64,000 nucleotides of DNA, from the NCBI GenBank assembly GCA_903844735.1, contig CAIMUX010000051.1, positions 25,785 to 89,784 on the forward strand. The letters are read 5' to 3'. The translations under genes and the position numbers were made by a program. The notes beneath the pieces were generated by a model. That model worked only from the letters and a program-made list of their open reading frames with translations, had not been told where the DNA came from and did not search any database. The DNA comes from Candidatus Eiseniibacteriota bacterium. Its GTDB lineage: Bacteria; Eisenbacteria; RBG-16-71-46; CAIMUX01. Numbering within the stretch: the first letter of the stretch is position 1; each line of letters begins with the position of its first letter. This document shows positions 51,899-62,452 of this stretch, in pieces.

Positions 51899-52839
51899 TG
51901 AGCGGAAGACATCGTCAGGCCGCCGTCTGGGCCCTTCTGCTTTTCTGCCCGTTCTTGCGCTCCATCGCGCACTCCGAGACGGGATCGGGGTCTTCAGGCC
52001 CTCCCCCCGACGCGGTTCGGCAGCAGAAGGGGACTGCGCTCGCGGAAAGGCTTCTGCGATTCGGCGACGGCGATGGTTCGGCGATGGAGTACAGGCGGAT
52101 CCTGTCTCTGGTTGCAGCCAAGCCCGAAGCTTGCCCGGCCCTCGTAGGCCTCGCCCGCGCGCAACTTGTCAGGGGAGAGATTGGGTTTGCCGAAAGAGCT
52201 TGGCGCGGCGTTGAGCTGGCGGCATCCAACCCCACGGATCGCGAGGAGGCCGCGCTCAATCGCGCCATCCTCAAGATCGCGCAGGGCGCCCACGCCGATG
52301 CACAGTTGACGCTCCTGGAACTGGAAGCTAGGACGGCCGACTCCACTCGTCGGTGTCGGGCGGCATACTTCGCGGGGCACTGCGCGGTGGAGCAGAACAG
52401 TTGGGAGGAGGCCCGCACGCTGTTTTCCCGTTCACTTGGCTGTCAATCCTGCGGGATGGTTTCGACGAAGGTCACACTGCTTGACTCTCTCCTGTTTGGG
52501 GCTTCGCTGCGTTCGTTTCGATCCCCGGCAACCGCGCGGCGGTTGTCGACGTTTCTTCCGGGTGCGGGGCAGGTCTACGCCGGTGATCCCTTGAACGGAC
52601 TGAATGCCCTCGGGGTCAACGGCCTGGCGGCCTGGCTCGCGATCCGGTCTGCGCGCACCCGCGAGTGGGACGAGGTCGGTCTGAACCTGATGTTCCTTCT
52701 GGGGCGGTACTACCTCGGGAACCGTTATCAGGCTGCTGCGCGAACTGAAAGGTACAATCAAGAACAGGCTGCGGATCTCCGCCAGCGGGCGGCACGGCTC
52801 GCTCGCGAGGCGGCCGGGGTAGACTTCGCCGGTCCGTAA
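51898..52839 (+). CDS. Exported TPR-like protein with C-terminal membrane region (paralogue 2)
   Basis: 313 residues from the ATG at 51898, or from the GTG immediately before it (51895); both overlap the upstream stop. Signal peptide QAAVWALLLFCPFLRSIAHS. TPR-like helices (YRRILSLVAAKPEACPALVG, LVRGEIGFAERAWRGVELAA) lead to LSTFLPGAGQVYAGDPLNGL and LGVNGLAAWLAIRS, matching paralogue 1. The Arg/Glu/Gln-rich end (RTERYNQEQAADLRQRAARL) may be cytoplasmic. Last gene of the LolA-YidD operon. Low overall identity to its partner suggests an old duplication and a heteromeric role. Confidence 0.72.
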   Translation: MSGRHRQAAVWALLLFCPFLRSIAHSETGSGSSGPPPDAVRQQKGTALAERLLRFGDGDGSAMEYRRILSLVAAKPEACPALVGLARAQLVRGEIGFAERAWRGVELAASNPTDREEAALNRAILKIAQGAHADAQLTLLELEARTADSTRRCRAAYFAGHCAVEQNSWEEARTLFSRSLGCQSCGMVSTKVTLLDSLLFGASLRSFRSPATARRLSTFLPGAGQVYAGDPLNGLNALGVNGLAAWLAIRSARTREWDEVGLNLMFLLGRYYLGNRYQAAARTERYNQEQAADLRQRAARLAREAAGVDFAGP

Positions 52840-53099
52840 GGCAGCCTCACCGGTCCCCGGCGCGCGCGATCTACCTCACGGCACACCGGGCAGTCCATCT
52901 CCAACGGTCGATGGATCCGCCACCGATCGGCTCAGATTCGTGCGAGCCACGATGAGGAAGTCCGGTCGATCGGCTGGGGCCTGCACTGGACAGGGTGGCA
53001 GGTCGGAGTTCCGGTGATCTGCCACAACCCATTGCCGCGGTTGTTCTTTGACTTCTCGGGCTCGAAGTATTGTCACGGTGCTCAGCATCCTGCCAAGCG
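52840..53099. other. 260-base intergenic region
   Basis: Contains CGCCGG (52827-52832) and CCGGCG (52857-52862), a weak long-loop hairpin at the end of the operon. A minus-strand frame at 52876-53088 could encode 70 residues but has no recognisable domain or ribosome binding site. Confidence 0.35.
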
Positions 53100-53649
53100 A
53101 TGAACACCGATCACGGCGTTCTTTCTCACGGTCTTGTCACCCTTGGCCTTGTTGTGCGGAGCGTTCTCCCGGGCTGCGGTCGGAAGAGCGATGGGCTCGA
53201 CGAGCGTGGCTTACGACCCGGTGACCCGGAGATGGCGGCTGGGATCCGCGAGATTATCTGCGCCAAAACGGAATCCGGCGATCCGCATGTCAACGACCCG
53301 CGCTGGTCTATGGCGTCCCCGGTATCCCCGGTTCATTCAAGGTCGCGCACTTCAGCGAGCTACCGACGGGCGGGAGGGGGGAGATGAACGAGGCCCGGCT
53401 CGGCGAGTGCCGGAGGCGACGAAGGCACGGGCGGCGCCCGCTTCTCTCGCGGAAAACCGTTTTCGGGTGGGGAAGGATATCGCCGTCGCGCGCTTCACCG
53501 TGCGTAACGATACTATCGTTCTCGTGCGCGTCGTCTGCCAGGCGCCGCGCCATCCGCCGGCGATGATCAGCTGCCTTCTCGCGGTGCCGGACCACGAGCG
53601 TCTTGAGCGTGCGATCGAATCGGCGATTGGGGCCCTGGCGGAGCTCTGA
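53100..53649 (+). pseudogene. Probable decayed secreted-protein gene with several frameshifts
   Basis: No single frame gives a natural protein, but coding-like pieces follow each other. Near 53104-53170 one frame reads TPITAFFLTVLSPLALLC, a signal-peptide-like segment that would start ATG-ACA if one base (A) were removed after the ATG at 53100. A second frame (about 53170-53310) reads RPGDPEMAAGIREIICAK. A third (about 53305-53400) reads VYGVPGIPGSFKVAHFSELP. The first frame returns near 53420 with RFRVGKDIAVARFTVRNDTI and runs to the TGA at 53647-53649. This fits a degraded gene or assembly indels. Family not recognised. Confidence 0.35.
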
Positions 53650-53668
53650 GGGCCGACGCTAACGGAAC

Positions 53669-53697
53669 TTGACAGACCCTTCCAGTGAGCGTAAACG
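53669..53697 (+). promoter_or_regulatory. Promoter-like element before the 53805 lipoprotein
   Basis: TTGACA (53669-53674) is a perfect -35, with TAAACG (53692-53697) 17 bases downstream as a weak -10. It is about 110 bases before the start codon. Confidence 0.35.
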
Positions 53698-53804
53698 GTT
53701 TGGGCTGGACTTAGCGAACCCCTGGAGACGCTGGTGGGTACCGGCATCTGCCTGAGGTCGCAAGGCCAGCCAGAGGTCGCTGTGTCAAACCGAGGAGGAT
53801 GCCG

Positions 53805-54137
53805 ATGAAAAAGGTTCTGCTGGCGGTGGCCGTGTGCCTCTGCCTGACCGGGTGTGCTGGGGGTGGGCCTATGCAGCTCACCATCAACGAGAGCTATCTG
53901 GCCCATCCGGACTCCTATCAGGAAATAGGGGTAGTCGAGGGCAAGTCCACCGTTTCCTATTTCCTCTTCCTCCCGCTGTCCACGGACAATGGGTACCGCG
54001 CGGCTGTCGCGGACGCGCTTCAGAAGTCCGGCGCGGACGGTCTGATCAACGTGGTGTCGGATCTGCAGGTGAAGAACTACATCATATACGGGGAGCGCAA
54101 CACCATCGTCCGGGGAATGGCGATCAAGAAGAAGTAG
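53805..54137 (+). CDS. Small lipoprotein, TRL-like
   Basis: 110 residues from the ATG at 53805; GAGGAGG (53792-53798) gives six-base spacing, better than the ATG at 53799. The signal segment VLLAVAVCLCLTGC has a clear lipobox. The mature part includes GKSTVSYFLFLPLSTDNGYR and AAVADALQKSGADGLINVVS, a layout like the TRL/Bor-type small lipoproteins, in which repeated residues fold as a short alpha-beta unit. Function unknown; outer-membrane or periplasmic side likely. Followed by the pyr leader. Confidence 0.72.
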   Translation: MKKVLLAVAVCLCLTGCAGGGPMQLTINESYLAHPDSYQEIGVVEGKSTVSYFLFLPLSTDNGYRAAVADALQKSGADGLINVVSDLQVKNYIIYGERNTIVRGMAIKKK

Positions 54138-54426
54138 GTGCGTAGGTAACCGATTGTTCCGAATAGACCCCATTGTGCCCACGGGTCGGCGGCCGCCGAT
54201 AGCCTCCGGCCCGTTTTCTCGCCAGAGCGGCCGCGGTCTTCCGGATGACGGACCAGACCTGGCTGATTGGCGAGGGCAGGCCGGACGCCGCAGCCGGGGC
54301 TGGGCCGGTTCTCCTGCGTCCCAGGGAGTCCACCGGGCTCGTATCTGGCCGCCGAAAGAGGTCACTTCCCTCTGGACGGAGTCCAGCCCCCCTGCTACTG
54401 TCCACCCCGGTTTCGCACCAGATTAC

Positions 54427-56083
<1,657 letters not shown>

Positions 56084-56087
<4 letters not shown>

Positions 56088-57484
56088 TGGGCGGCCCGGA
56101 GGGGAGCGAGGCGGCGATGAACCGAAGCGGCAGCATGGACCCGGTCGCGGGGTGGAACGCTCTCGACTCGGTCGTCCTGCGGAATCTCCGAGTGGTGGAC
56201 CCGGCGGGGGAGAGTCGGGGTACCAGCGACTTGCGGGTCCGTCATGGCATTCTCGAGGCGATGGCGTCGGAACTGCCCGCGGTCGAGGGCGCTTCGATCG
56301 ACTTCGGTGGGGCGGTGGTCATGCCCGGTCTCTTCGACATGCATGTCCATTTCCGCGAGCCGGGAGACGAGGACTCGGAGACGATCGCATCCGGCGCGCT
56401 TGCCGCGGCCCGGGGCGGCTTCACCGAAGTGGCATGTATGCCTAACTCGCCGGTACGCATCGACGGGCGGTCGGTGATCGAATTGATTCACGCGCGAGCC
56501 CGCGATGCCTGCGGCACCCGGATCCACCCGGTGGGGGCGATGACGCGGAATCTCGATGGGAAGGAACTCACGGAGATGGCCGAGCTGAAACAAGCCGGGG
56601 CCGTAGCGGTTTCCGACGACGGCCATCCGGTGGAGAGCAGTGCGGTCATGCGACGGGGGATGGAGTACGCGCGGATGTGCGGTCTGCCGGTCCTGTCGCA
56701 CTCCGAGGAACGCTCGCTGCGCGGCCAAGGAGTCATGCACGAAGGGTACTGGTCGACGGTGCTCGGACTGCGCGGTATTCCCGCCGCCTGCGAGGAGATC
56801 GGGGTCGCCCGCGACCTTGCGCTTTGCGAACTGACCGGGGCCAAGCTTCACCTCTGCCACCTGAGCACCCGTGGGAGTGTGGCGTTGCTACAGCGCGCCA
56901 AGGAGAGGGGTCTGCCGGTCACCGCCGAGGTGACGCCGCATCATCTCACCCTCGACCACAGCCACCTGCGCACCTACGACAGCAGCTTCAAGATGAACCC
57001 CCCGCTGCGCACGGAGGAAGATGTGGCCGCCTTGCGTGCCGCCGTGAAGATCGGGCTCATCGACACCATTGCCTCCGACCACGCGCCCCACGCCGCGGTT
57101 CGCAAGGACGGGGAGCTCGACCTCGCCCCCTTCGGCGCGATCGGCCTCGAGACTTCCTTCGGCGTCTCCTACCGGGCGCTGGTCGAGGAAGAAGGGATGA
57201 GACTCGATGACTTGGTGGAACGAATGGCGGTGGCGCCGCGTCGCATCCTTGGCCTTCCCGGCGGGCGGCTTGAGCCGGGGAAGCCGGCTGACTTCGCCAT
57301 CCTCGACCTGGCCTGGCAGTGGACGGTCGATCCTACTGCCTTTGCTTCGCTGAGCCGCAATTGCCCCTTCTCCGGTTGGACGCTGAAGGGGAAGATCCTG
57401 CTCACGGTGGCTGGAGGGACCGTTACCCACGCGGCCGTGGCTCCGCCGGCGGAAGGCGCCCGGGTCCCCGGCGGGCGAGGGTAG
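56084..57484 (+). CDS. pyrC: Dihydroorotase (class I)
   Basis: 466 residues; ATG overlaps the pyrB stop. Zn-dependent amidohydrolase closing carbamoyl aspartate to dihydroorotate. [19 protein letters not shown] (about residue 83) has the HxH metal ligands; [28 protein letters not shown] and [12 protein letters not shown] (metal-binding Asp) are class I signatures. The N-terminus has about 20 extra residues before the beta-sandwich, so a later start is possible (Met at 56117 or 56135). Class I enzymes often associate with pyrB, consistent with the adjacent, overlapping genes. Confidence 0.95.
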
Positions 57485-57493
57485 GAGCGATCG

Positions 57494-59386
57494 ATGATCC
57501 GTAGAGGCACACGCGGAGACCTGGGGAGCATGCCAGTCCCGGTGGTGTTCCGCCTTGGTGTACTCGGCCTCGCGGCACTCGCCCTAGGGACCGCCGGCTG
57601 TGCCTACTACAACACCTTCTATTTCGCGAAGAAGTACTTTGCCCAGGCGGAGAAGCTCTCGCTCGCCGCCGGGCCGGACAAGATCTCACCCGAAGCCGGA
57701 GGCAAGTACGACGCGGCCATCAAACAGGCGACCAAAGTGCTCAAGTACCACGGTGGGAGCGGCTGGGTGGACGACGCTCTGTACCTCATGGGTGCTTCCT
57801 TCTACGGCAAGCGGGAATACGAGGAGGCGCTGCGCAAGTTCGACGAGTTGGCGGCCAACTACCCGGAGTCGCGCTGGGTTCCGTGGGCGCTGTACAAGAG
57901 CGGCCTGTCCCACTACGCGCGGAAGAACGATGATCTGATGGAATCGTATTTCCGCCGCGTCCTCACCGAGTATCCGAAGTTCGACCGGAACGATGACATT
58001 CTCTACACAGAGGCGCGGGCGGCGGAACGGCGGCGCGACCGGGTGGAGGCTGTGCGCCGCTATCGGGAGTTGGTGGAACGTTTTCCCCGCAGTGATCGCG
58101 GGCAGGAGGGGTGGCTTCGGATCGGTGATCTCTACTTTGATGCCGGCTTTGCCGACAGCGCGTACGCCAGCTATGCCGAGGCGTCGCGCCAGGCTCGCGA
58201 TGAGGACGGTATCCGCAACGCCGAGGTCAAATCTGCCGACGCCCTGGTTCGCCTGCAGCGGGCCCCCGAGGCGGTGGGCCGATTGGAACGGCTTGTTCCG
58301 CGCGAGGACGCTCAGGTCCAGGCCGGCGTGACCTGGCCGGCGATGGTTCGTGTCCACCTGGCCCAGGCGTACAACGCCACCACCCGTTATCGCGACGCCT
58401 TGACCGTCCTGCGCACCGTGGTCACGAAGTACCCGCAGTCCGGCTATGCCCCGGAGGCGCAGTTTCAGATCGGCTATACCTACGAGGTCTATCTCGATTC
58501 ACTCGATGCGGCGCGGACCGCCTACGACCAGGTCGGGCGCATCGGCTCAGCCAGCATCTTTCGCGACCAAGCCCAGACGCGCTCTCGGAACCTAGCCCAG
58601 TTGCAGACCCTTTCCTCACAGGCACAGTCCGACTCTGCGGCCGGCTCAGACAAGCAGGCCGAGTCCCAGCTCAAGATCGCGGAGCTTTTACTTCTCTCCC
58701 AGAACAAAGTGCCCGAGGCGATAGCGAAGTATCTGCAGATTCGAGTCGACTTTCCACAGAGCCGTTCCGCGCCGCGGGCAGCCTACGCGCTGGCCTGGAT
58801 CCGGCTTCGGCGGATGGAAGGCCAAAGGGACAGCGCGCTGACGGCATTCTCCCAAGTCATCCGCGACTACCCGTCCTCTCCCGCTGCGCGCGGAGCCCTC
58901 GATCTTCTCGTGGCCGAGGGGGCGGACACCGTCGGGTTGAGCGGGCTCGTGGTCGAGGCTCCTCCGGACACCGTGGAGGCCGAGACAGCTCCCCCATCGC
59001 CGTTGCCTGCGAGTCTGGTCAGTCCAGCAGGCTCGGGGGGGGAGTCGAACGGTGTCGTGCCGGACAGTCTCCGCCGCGGTCGGCCGCCATTTCCCGGTAC
59101 GCGGGGGCGCCGAGGCCAGACCGTTCCGGGGACGCCGGGTGCTCCCGTCTCCGACACGCTGCACGCGGTGCCCGGTGTTTCCTTCCCCGACACGTTGCGG
59201 GCCGTGCCGGGTGTTCCCCTCCCCGACACGTTGCGGGCGACGCCGGGTGTTCCCGTCTCCGACACATTGCGGATGTCGCCGGGAGTCCCGCTCTCCGACA
59301 CATTGCGGACGCCGCCTGGCGGCTCGTCAACGGACAGTCTGAAGGCGGTGCCGGACACTCTGTATCCCGGCCCTCGGCAACCGTGA
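57494..59386 (+). CDS. TPR lipoprotein (BamD/YbgF-like layout) with tandem 12-residue C-terminal repeats
   Basis: 630 residues, ATG with TAGGAGC about eight bases upstream. The signal segment ends AALALGTAGC, a good lipobox, then AYYNTFYFAKKYFAQAEKLS. Several TPR units follow (residues about 60-490): FDELAANYPESRWVPWALYK, YFRRVLTEYPKFDRNDDILY, FSQVIRDYPSSPAARGALDL. The pattern of YP-spaced helices resembles outer-membrane TPR lipoproteins such as BamD or YbgF. From about residue 540 a disordered region carries five 12-residue repeats (PGVPLPDTLRAT-like). It sits inside the pyr operon between pyrC and pyrK, with no obvious metabolic link. Function unknown. Confidence 0.85.
   Translation: MIRRGTRGDLGSMPVPVVFRLGVLGLAALALGTAGCAYYNTFYFAKKYFAQAEKLSLAAGPDKISPEAGGKYDAAIKQATKVLKYHGGSGWVDDALYLMGASFYGKREYEEALRKFDELAANYPESRWVPWALYKSGLSHYARKNDDLMESYFRRVLTEYPKFDRNDDILYTEARAAERRRDRVEAVRRYRELVERFPRSDRGQEGWLRIGDLYFDAGFADSAYASYAEASRQARDEDGIRNAEVKSADALVRLQRAPEAVGRLERLVPREDAQVQAGVTWPAMVRVHLAQAYNATTRYRDALTVLRTVVTKYPQSGYAPEAQFQIGYTYEVYLDSLDAARTAYDQVGRIGSASIFRDQAQTRSRNLAQLQTLSSQAQSDSAAGSDKQAESQLKIAELLLLSQNKVPEAIAKYLQIRVDFPQSRSAPRAAYALAWIRLRRMEGQRDSALTAFSQVIRDYPSSPAARGALDLLVAEGADTVGLSGLVVEAPPDTVEAETAPPSPLPASLVSPAGSGGESNGVVPDSLRRGRPPFPGTRGRRGQTVPGTPGAPVSDTLHAVPGVSFPDTLRAVPGVPLPDTLRATPGVPVSDTLRMSPGVPLSDTLRTPPGGSSTDSLKAVPDTLYPGPRQP
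59140..59320 (+). repeat. Five tandem 36-bp repeats in the TPR lipoprotein gene
   Basis: Each 36-bp unit encodes a 12-residue motif: PGAPVSDTLHAV, PGVSFPDTLRAV, PGVPLPDTLRAT, PGVPVSDTLRMS, PGVPLSDTLRTP. The frame is kept and the repeats are 60-90 percent alike, so the array probably expanded by slippage or unequal crossing-over. Confidence 0.85.
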
Positions 59387-60246
59387 CCCGGGTGGGCGGA
59401 TTGGCGGCGTCCGTCGCCCCGCCACGGACCGTCATCGCGCGCGTGGAGTCGAACCGTCCGTTGGTTCCGGGGATCTTCGAGGCTGTCCTGGCGTTGCCCT
59501 CCGAGTGGGGTCCCGCGCGACCCGGTCAGTTCGTGCAACTGGAGTGCCCGCCGCCGGAGCTGTTCGGCCTGCGCCGCCCGTTCAGTATCGCCGGCTGCCG
59601 CGCGGTCGTCGGTGGCGTCGAGGTACGGATTGTCTACGGCGCCGTCGGCATGCGGACCCATGGGCTCGCGCAGGCGCTGCCGGGCGTTGCGCTCCGGTTG
59701 ACCGGGCCGCTCGGCCGTCCCTTCGACGCGATGCCGGAGCGACGCGCTGTCCTGCTCGGCGGTGGCCGCGGCCTGGCCCCCGTGCTCATGCTGGCGGAAC
59801 ATCTCGGGCGGAACGCCCACGGCGCGGCGATTCTCCTCCATGGCGCCCGCACGGCTTCGCAGCTCATCCCGATTCCCGACCCACCGTGCGAGGTGCGGCC
59901 GGCCACCGACGACGGGAGTGCCGGGTTTCACGGAACGCTCGTCGACCTTCTGCAGTCGATGTCGGATGCGGGAGAACTCCTTGAAGGCCGCGACGCGCTC
60001 TATGCGTGCGGGCCGAACCGGATGCTTGCGGCGCTGGCGGCGTGGAGTGCGGAGAGGGACCTGCCTTGCCAGGTTTCCTTGGAGACGCATTTCGGCTGCG
60101 GCCTTGGGATGTGCGCCGGCTGTGCCGTGCCGGTCAAGACGACGGCGGGGGCGGAGGTCTCAGCGTTCGAGCGGTTCGTCTTTCTGTGCCGCGAGGGGCC
60201 GGTGATGGATGCACAGCGGATCGACTGGGCGGGAGTGCACGAATGA
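59383..60246 (+). CDS. pyrK: Dihydroorotate dehydrogenase electron transfer subunit (PyrK-like)
   Basis: 287 residues, GTG overlapping the upstream stop. FAD and 2Fe-2S protein that passes electrons from dihydroorotate dehydrogenase B to NAD. FAD domain: ARPGQFVQLECPPPELFGLR, then RRPFSIAGC. NAD region: AVLLGGGRGLAPVLMLAEHL. The 2Fe-2S site is FGCGLGMCAGCAVPVKT near residue 236 with a further Cys near the end (FLCREGPVMD). It is followed by a class 1B pyrD, so the two form the PyrD-PyrK enzyme. The stop overlaps the pyrD ATG. Confidence 0.92.
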   Translation: MTRVGGLAASVAPPRTVIARVESNRPLVPGIFEAVLALPSEWGPARPGQFVQLECPPPELFGLRRPFSIAGCRAVVGGVEVRIVYGAVGMRTHGLAQALPGVALRLTGPLGRPFDAMPERRAVLLGGGRGLAPVLMLAEHLGRNAHGAAILLHGARTASQLIPIPDPPCEVRPATDDGSAGFHGTLVDLLQSMSDAGELLEGRDALYACGPNRMLAALAAWSAERDLPCQVSLETHFGCGLGMCAGCAVPVKTTAGAEVSAFERFVFLCREGPVMDAQRIDWAGVHE

Positions 60247-61232
60247 ACGGCGACGCGCCCGCGAACGGCGCGGACGCCGGTATCTCCCGATCCATGAGCG
60301 GCGAGGCCGTTCCTCGTCCGGTCCTCAAGGTCTCGCTTGGCCCTGTGTCTCTGCCGAATCCGGTCCTCACCGCCTCCGGCACGTTCGGCTACGGTGACGA
60401 AGAACCGGAGCTCACCGGCATGCTCGGCCTCGGCGGCATCGTCACCAAGACGGTGACTCTCGAGCCGCGCGCAGGCAACGCACCACCCCGCATCTGGGAG
60501 ACCCCAGCGGGGATGCTCAACTCCATCGGCCTGCAAAATGTCGGCGTTGATCGCTTCCTCACGGAGAAGCTGCCGGCTCTTGCCTCGCTCGGAGTCCCGG
60601 TGATTGTCTCGGTGGGCGGTCGCCGGGCGGAGGAGTATGTCGAGACGGTGCGCCGACTCCAGGGCGCGCCGGGAATCACGGCGTTCGAGATCAATGTCTC
60701 CTGCCCGAACGTGAAGGAAGGCGGGCTTGAGTTCTGCCAGGTTCCCTCCGCCGCGGCGGGCGTGGTGGAGGCGGTCCGGAAGGTGACCCGCCTGCCCCTC
60801 TGGGCCAAGTTGAGCCCGAATGTGACCAGTCTCGGTACAGTGGCGCGAGCGGTGGCTGAAGCAGGGGCCGACGGCGTCACCGTCGCCAACACCTTCGTCG
60901 GCCTGTGTATCGACATTCGCACGCGGCGCAGCCGTCTTTCCGCGGGCTCGGGAGGCCTCTCCGGCCCCGCCATTCGACCATTGGCCCTGGCGCGGGTGCG
61001 AGACGCTGTGCGGGCGGTAACGATTCCGGTGGTAGGGTGCGGCGGCATCACAACCGCGGAGGACGCCTTGGAGTTTCTCATCGTCGGCGCGCGCGCGGTG
61101 CAGATCGGCACAGCGTCGTTTCGCGATCCTAGGGCGGCGCGGGGCGTCGTCGAGGGGATCGAGGCCTTTCTTCGCGCCGAAGGGCTGACATCGGTGGAGG
61201 CGCTTATCGGCACCTACCGGGAGGAAGTATGA
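60243..61232 (+). CDS. pyrD: Dihydroorotate dehydrogenase (class 1B, PyrD)
   Basis: 329 residues from the ATG at 60243 (overlaps the pyrK stop). FMN enzyme oxidising dihydroorotate to orotate. LPNPVLTASGTFGYGDE, TKTVTLEPRAGNAPPRIWET and MLNSIGLQNVGVD are conserved. FEINVSCPNVKEGG near residue 160 contains the class 1 catalytic Cys. VGCGGITTAEDALEFLIVGA is the FMN phosphate site. The first 25 residues are a variable leader. The class 1B assignment rests on the adjacent pyrK. The stop overlaps the pyrF ATG. Confidence 0.95.
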   Translation: MNGDAPANGADAGISRSMSGEAVPRPVLKVSLGPVSLPNPVLTASGTFGYGDEEPELTGMLGLGGIVTKTVTLEPRAGNAPPRIWETPAGMLNSIGLQNVGVDRFLTEKLPALASLGVPVIVSVGGRRAEEYVETVRRLQGAPGITAFEINVSCPNVKEGGLEFCQVPSAAAGVVEAVRKVTRLPLWAKLSPNVTSLGTVARAVAEAGADGVTVANTFVGLCIDIRTRRSRLSAGSGGLSGPAIRPLALARVRDAVRAVTIPVVGCGGITTAEDALEFLIVGARAVQIGTASFRDPRAARGVVEGIEAFLRAEGLTSVEALIGTYREEV

Positions 61233-61954
61233 CGGAAGCACAGATCCCCGGGCCGGACCGGCCGCGCGCGGCACGGGAGCGGCTCATTGTGGCCCTCGAC
61301 TTCCAGGACGCCGACGCCGCGCTGGCGATGGTGGACCGTCTTGGTGAGGAGGTCACCTGGTACAAGGTCGGAATGGAGCTCTTCTACGCCGAGGGGGGCC
61401 AGCTCCTTCATGCCCTCCGCGGGCGCGGCAAGCGGGTGTTCCTCGACCTCAAGCTCCACGACATTCCGAACACGATGGCGATGGCGGTGCGTAGCCTCTC
61501 CCGGCTCCCGGTGGAGCTGTGCACGTTGCACATCCCTGCGGGATCCGAGGCGTTGCGCGCCTGCGCTGCCGAGGTGCGACGGATCGCCGAGACGAGGGGA
61601 CCGGCGATCGGCCTCCTGGGGGTGACCCGCCTCACGAGCCTGTCACCGCCCGATGTCTCGGACCCCTGGCGGGATGTCGTGTCTCTGGCCGGCCAAGCGA
61701 TGGCCTGCGGTATCTATGGGTGGATCGCGCCCGCCGCCGCGGCGCCCCTCTTGCGCGGTGCCCACGGTCCCTGTCCCGCCTTGGTCTGCCCGGGAATCCG
61801 GCTTCCGGAGGGAGCGAAACAGGATCAGGTGACGGTGGGGACTCCGGAAGAGGCGGTCCGGGGCGGTGCCGACTGGATCGTGGTGGGCCGGCCGGTCACC
61901 CGGGCCGAAGATCCGTCTGCTGCGGCCCGGGAAATCGTTAGGCGTCTCGTCTGA
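61229..61954 (+). CDS. pyrF: Orotidine 5'-phosphate decarboxylase
   Basis: 241 residues, ATG overlapping the pyrD stop. Last step of UMP synthesis. The catalytic block is FLDLKLHDIPNTMAMAVRSL near residue 70, with the Asp-Lys-Asp charges. LIVALDFQDADAALAMVDRL and WYKVGMELFYAEGG precede it; LVCPGIRLP and VTVGTPEEAVRGGADWIVVG close the barrel, and GRPVTRAEDPSAAAREIV is the phosphate-binding end. Last gene of the operon; pyrE and carAB are not in the window. A dispersed repeat copy starts 14 bases after its stop. Confidence 0.96.
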   Translation: MTEAQIPGPDRPRAARERLIVALDFQDADAALAMVDRLGEEVTWYKVGMELFYAEGGQLLHALRGRGKRVFLDLKLHDIPNTMAMAVRSLSRLPVELCTLHIPAGSEALRACAAEVRRIAETRGPAIGLLGVTRLTSLSPPDVSDPWRDVVSLAGQAMACGIYGWIAPAAAAPLLRGAHGPCPALVCPGIRLPEGAKQDQVTVGTPEEAVRGGADWIVVGRPVTRAEDPSAAAREIVRRLV

Positions 61955-61968
61955 CGGCAAGCCTCGGT

Positions 61969-62014
61969 CTTCGGGCTTCAGGCTTCAGGCATCGGGCCGG
62001 AAGGCGTCGAGCCG
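61969..62014 (+). repeat. Dispersed intergenic repeat, copy 6
   Basis: Begins CTTCGGGCTTCAGGCTTCAG and ends GGCGTCGAGCCG. 43 of 46 bases match the reverse complement of 48846-48891. It lies directly after the pyrF stop. Confidence 0.85.
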
Positions 62015-62044
62015 GTTGCTTCGGGCGCAACCACTCAGGTAGCC

Positions 62045-62072
62045 GGAAGCCGGAATTCAGGAGTCAGAATGG
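62045..62072 (+). repeat. Short repeat shared with 32220-32247
   Basis: GGAAGCCGGAATTCAGGAGT followed by CAGAATGG. Matches the reverse complement of 32220-32247 at most positions, including the central GAATTCAG. Confidence 0.5.
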
Positions 62073-62452
62073 AGTTTGCGCAAAGAAACGATTCCCCGTG
62101 GAAGCGGCCATACGAGGCCGGTTCGTTCCGCTGGCGACCCAGGAACGAAGTCGTCATTCCTCCGGTGCGCCATCCCGGATCTGACCGCATGCTCCCTGTC
62201 CATGGAATCAGCATACGGCCAAGGCCGGAGCGCACCGGCCGAATTGGCGCTTCTGTCCGTGACGAAGGCGACGCTGTCGCCCGTGTCCCTGTAAGGGGGG
62301 GCCAAGGTTAATCGGAGCTGATCGTCCGACCGCCTCCGTAGGATGCTCCCCCGATCGCCAGATCGCCGGCCCGCGTGATTCCACGCTGTAGGTGTGTGTC
62401 CAACGCTCCGGTTCAGCGGCGGGCCGCGCAGCGGACCGTCCGCTGCGATCGG

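Larger units (their letters stand above)
61955..62452. other. 498-base intergenic region with repeats
   Basis: Holds the dispersed repeat at 61969-62014, a GGTTGC-TTCGGGC-GCAACC hairpin just after it, and the short repeat at 62045-62072. Frames of about 80 residues on both strands (62057-62311) look non-coding (Arg/Pro-rich, no domain). Confidence 0.5.

Noticed and set aside
52876..53088. 70-residue minus-strand gene after the LolA-YidD operon
   Set aside because: No ribosome binding site and no domain. The only natural-looking piece (DRPDFLIVARTNLSRS) is too short to judge.
53352..54365. 337-residue minus-strand frame
   Set aside because: Covers the lipoprotein gene and the decayed gene on the other strand; composition is antisense-like.
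62057..62311. Frames of about 80 residues on both strands after pyrF
   Set aside because: Arg/Pro-rich, no conserved motif. The CAGGAGTCAGA before the ATG at 62069 is part of a repeat, not a clear ribosome binding site.
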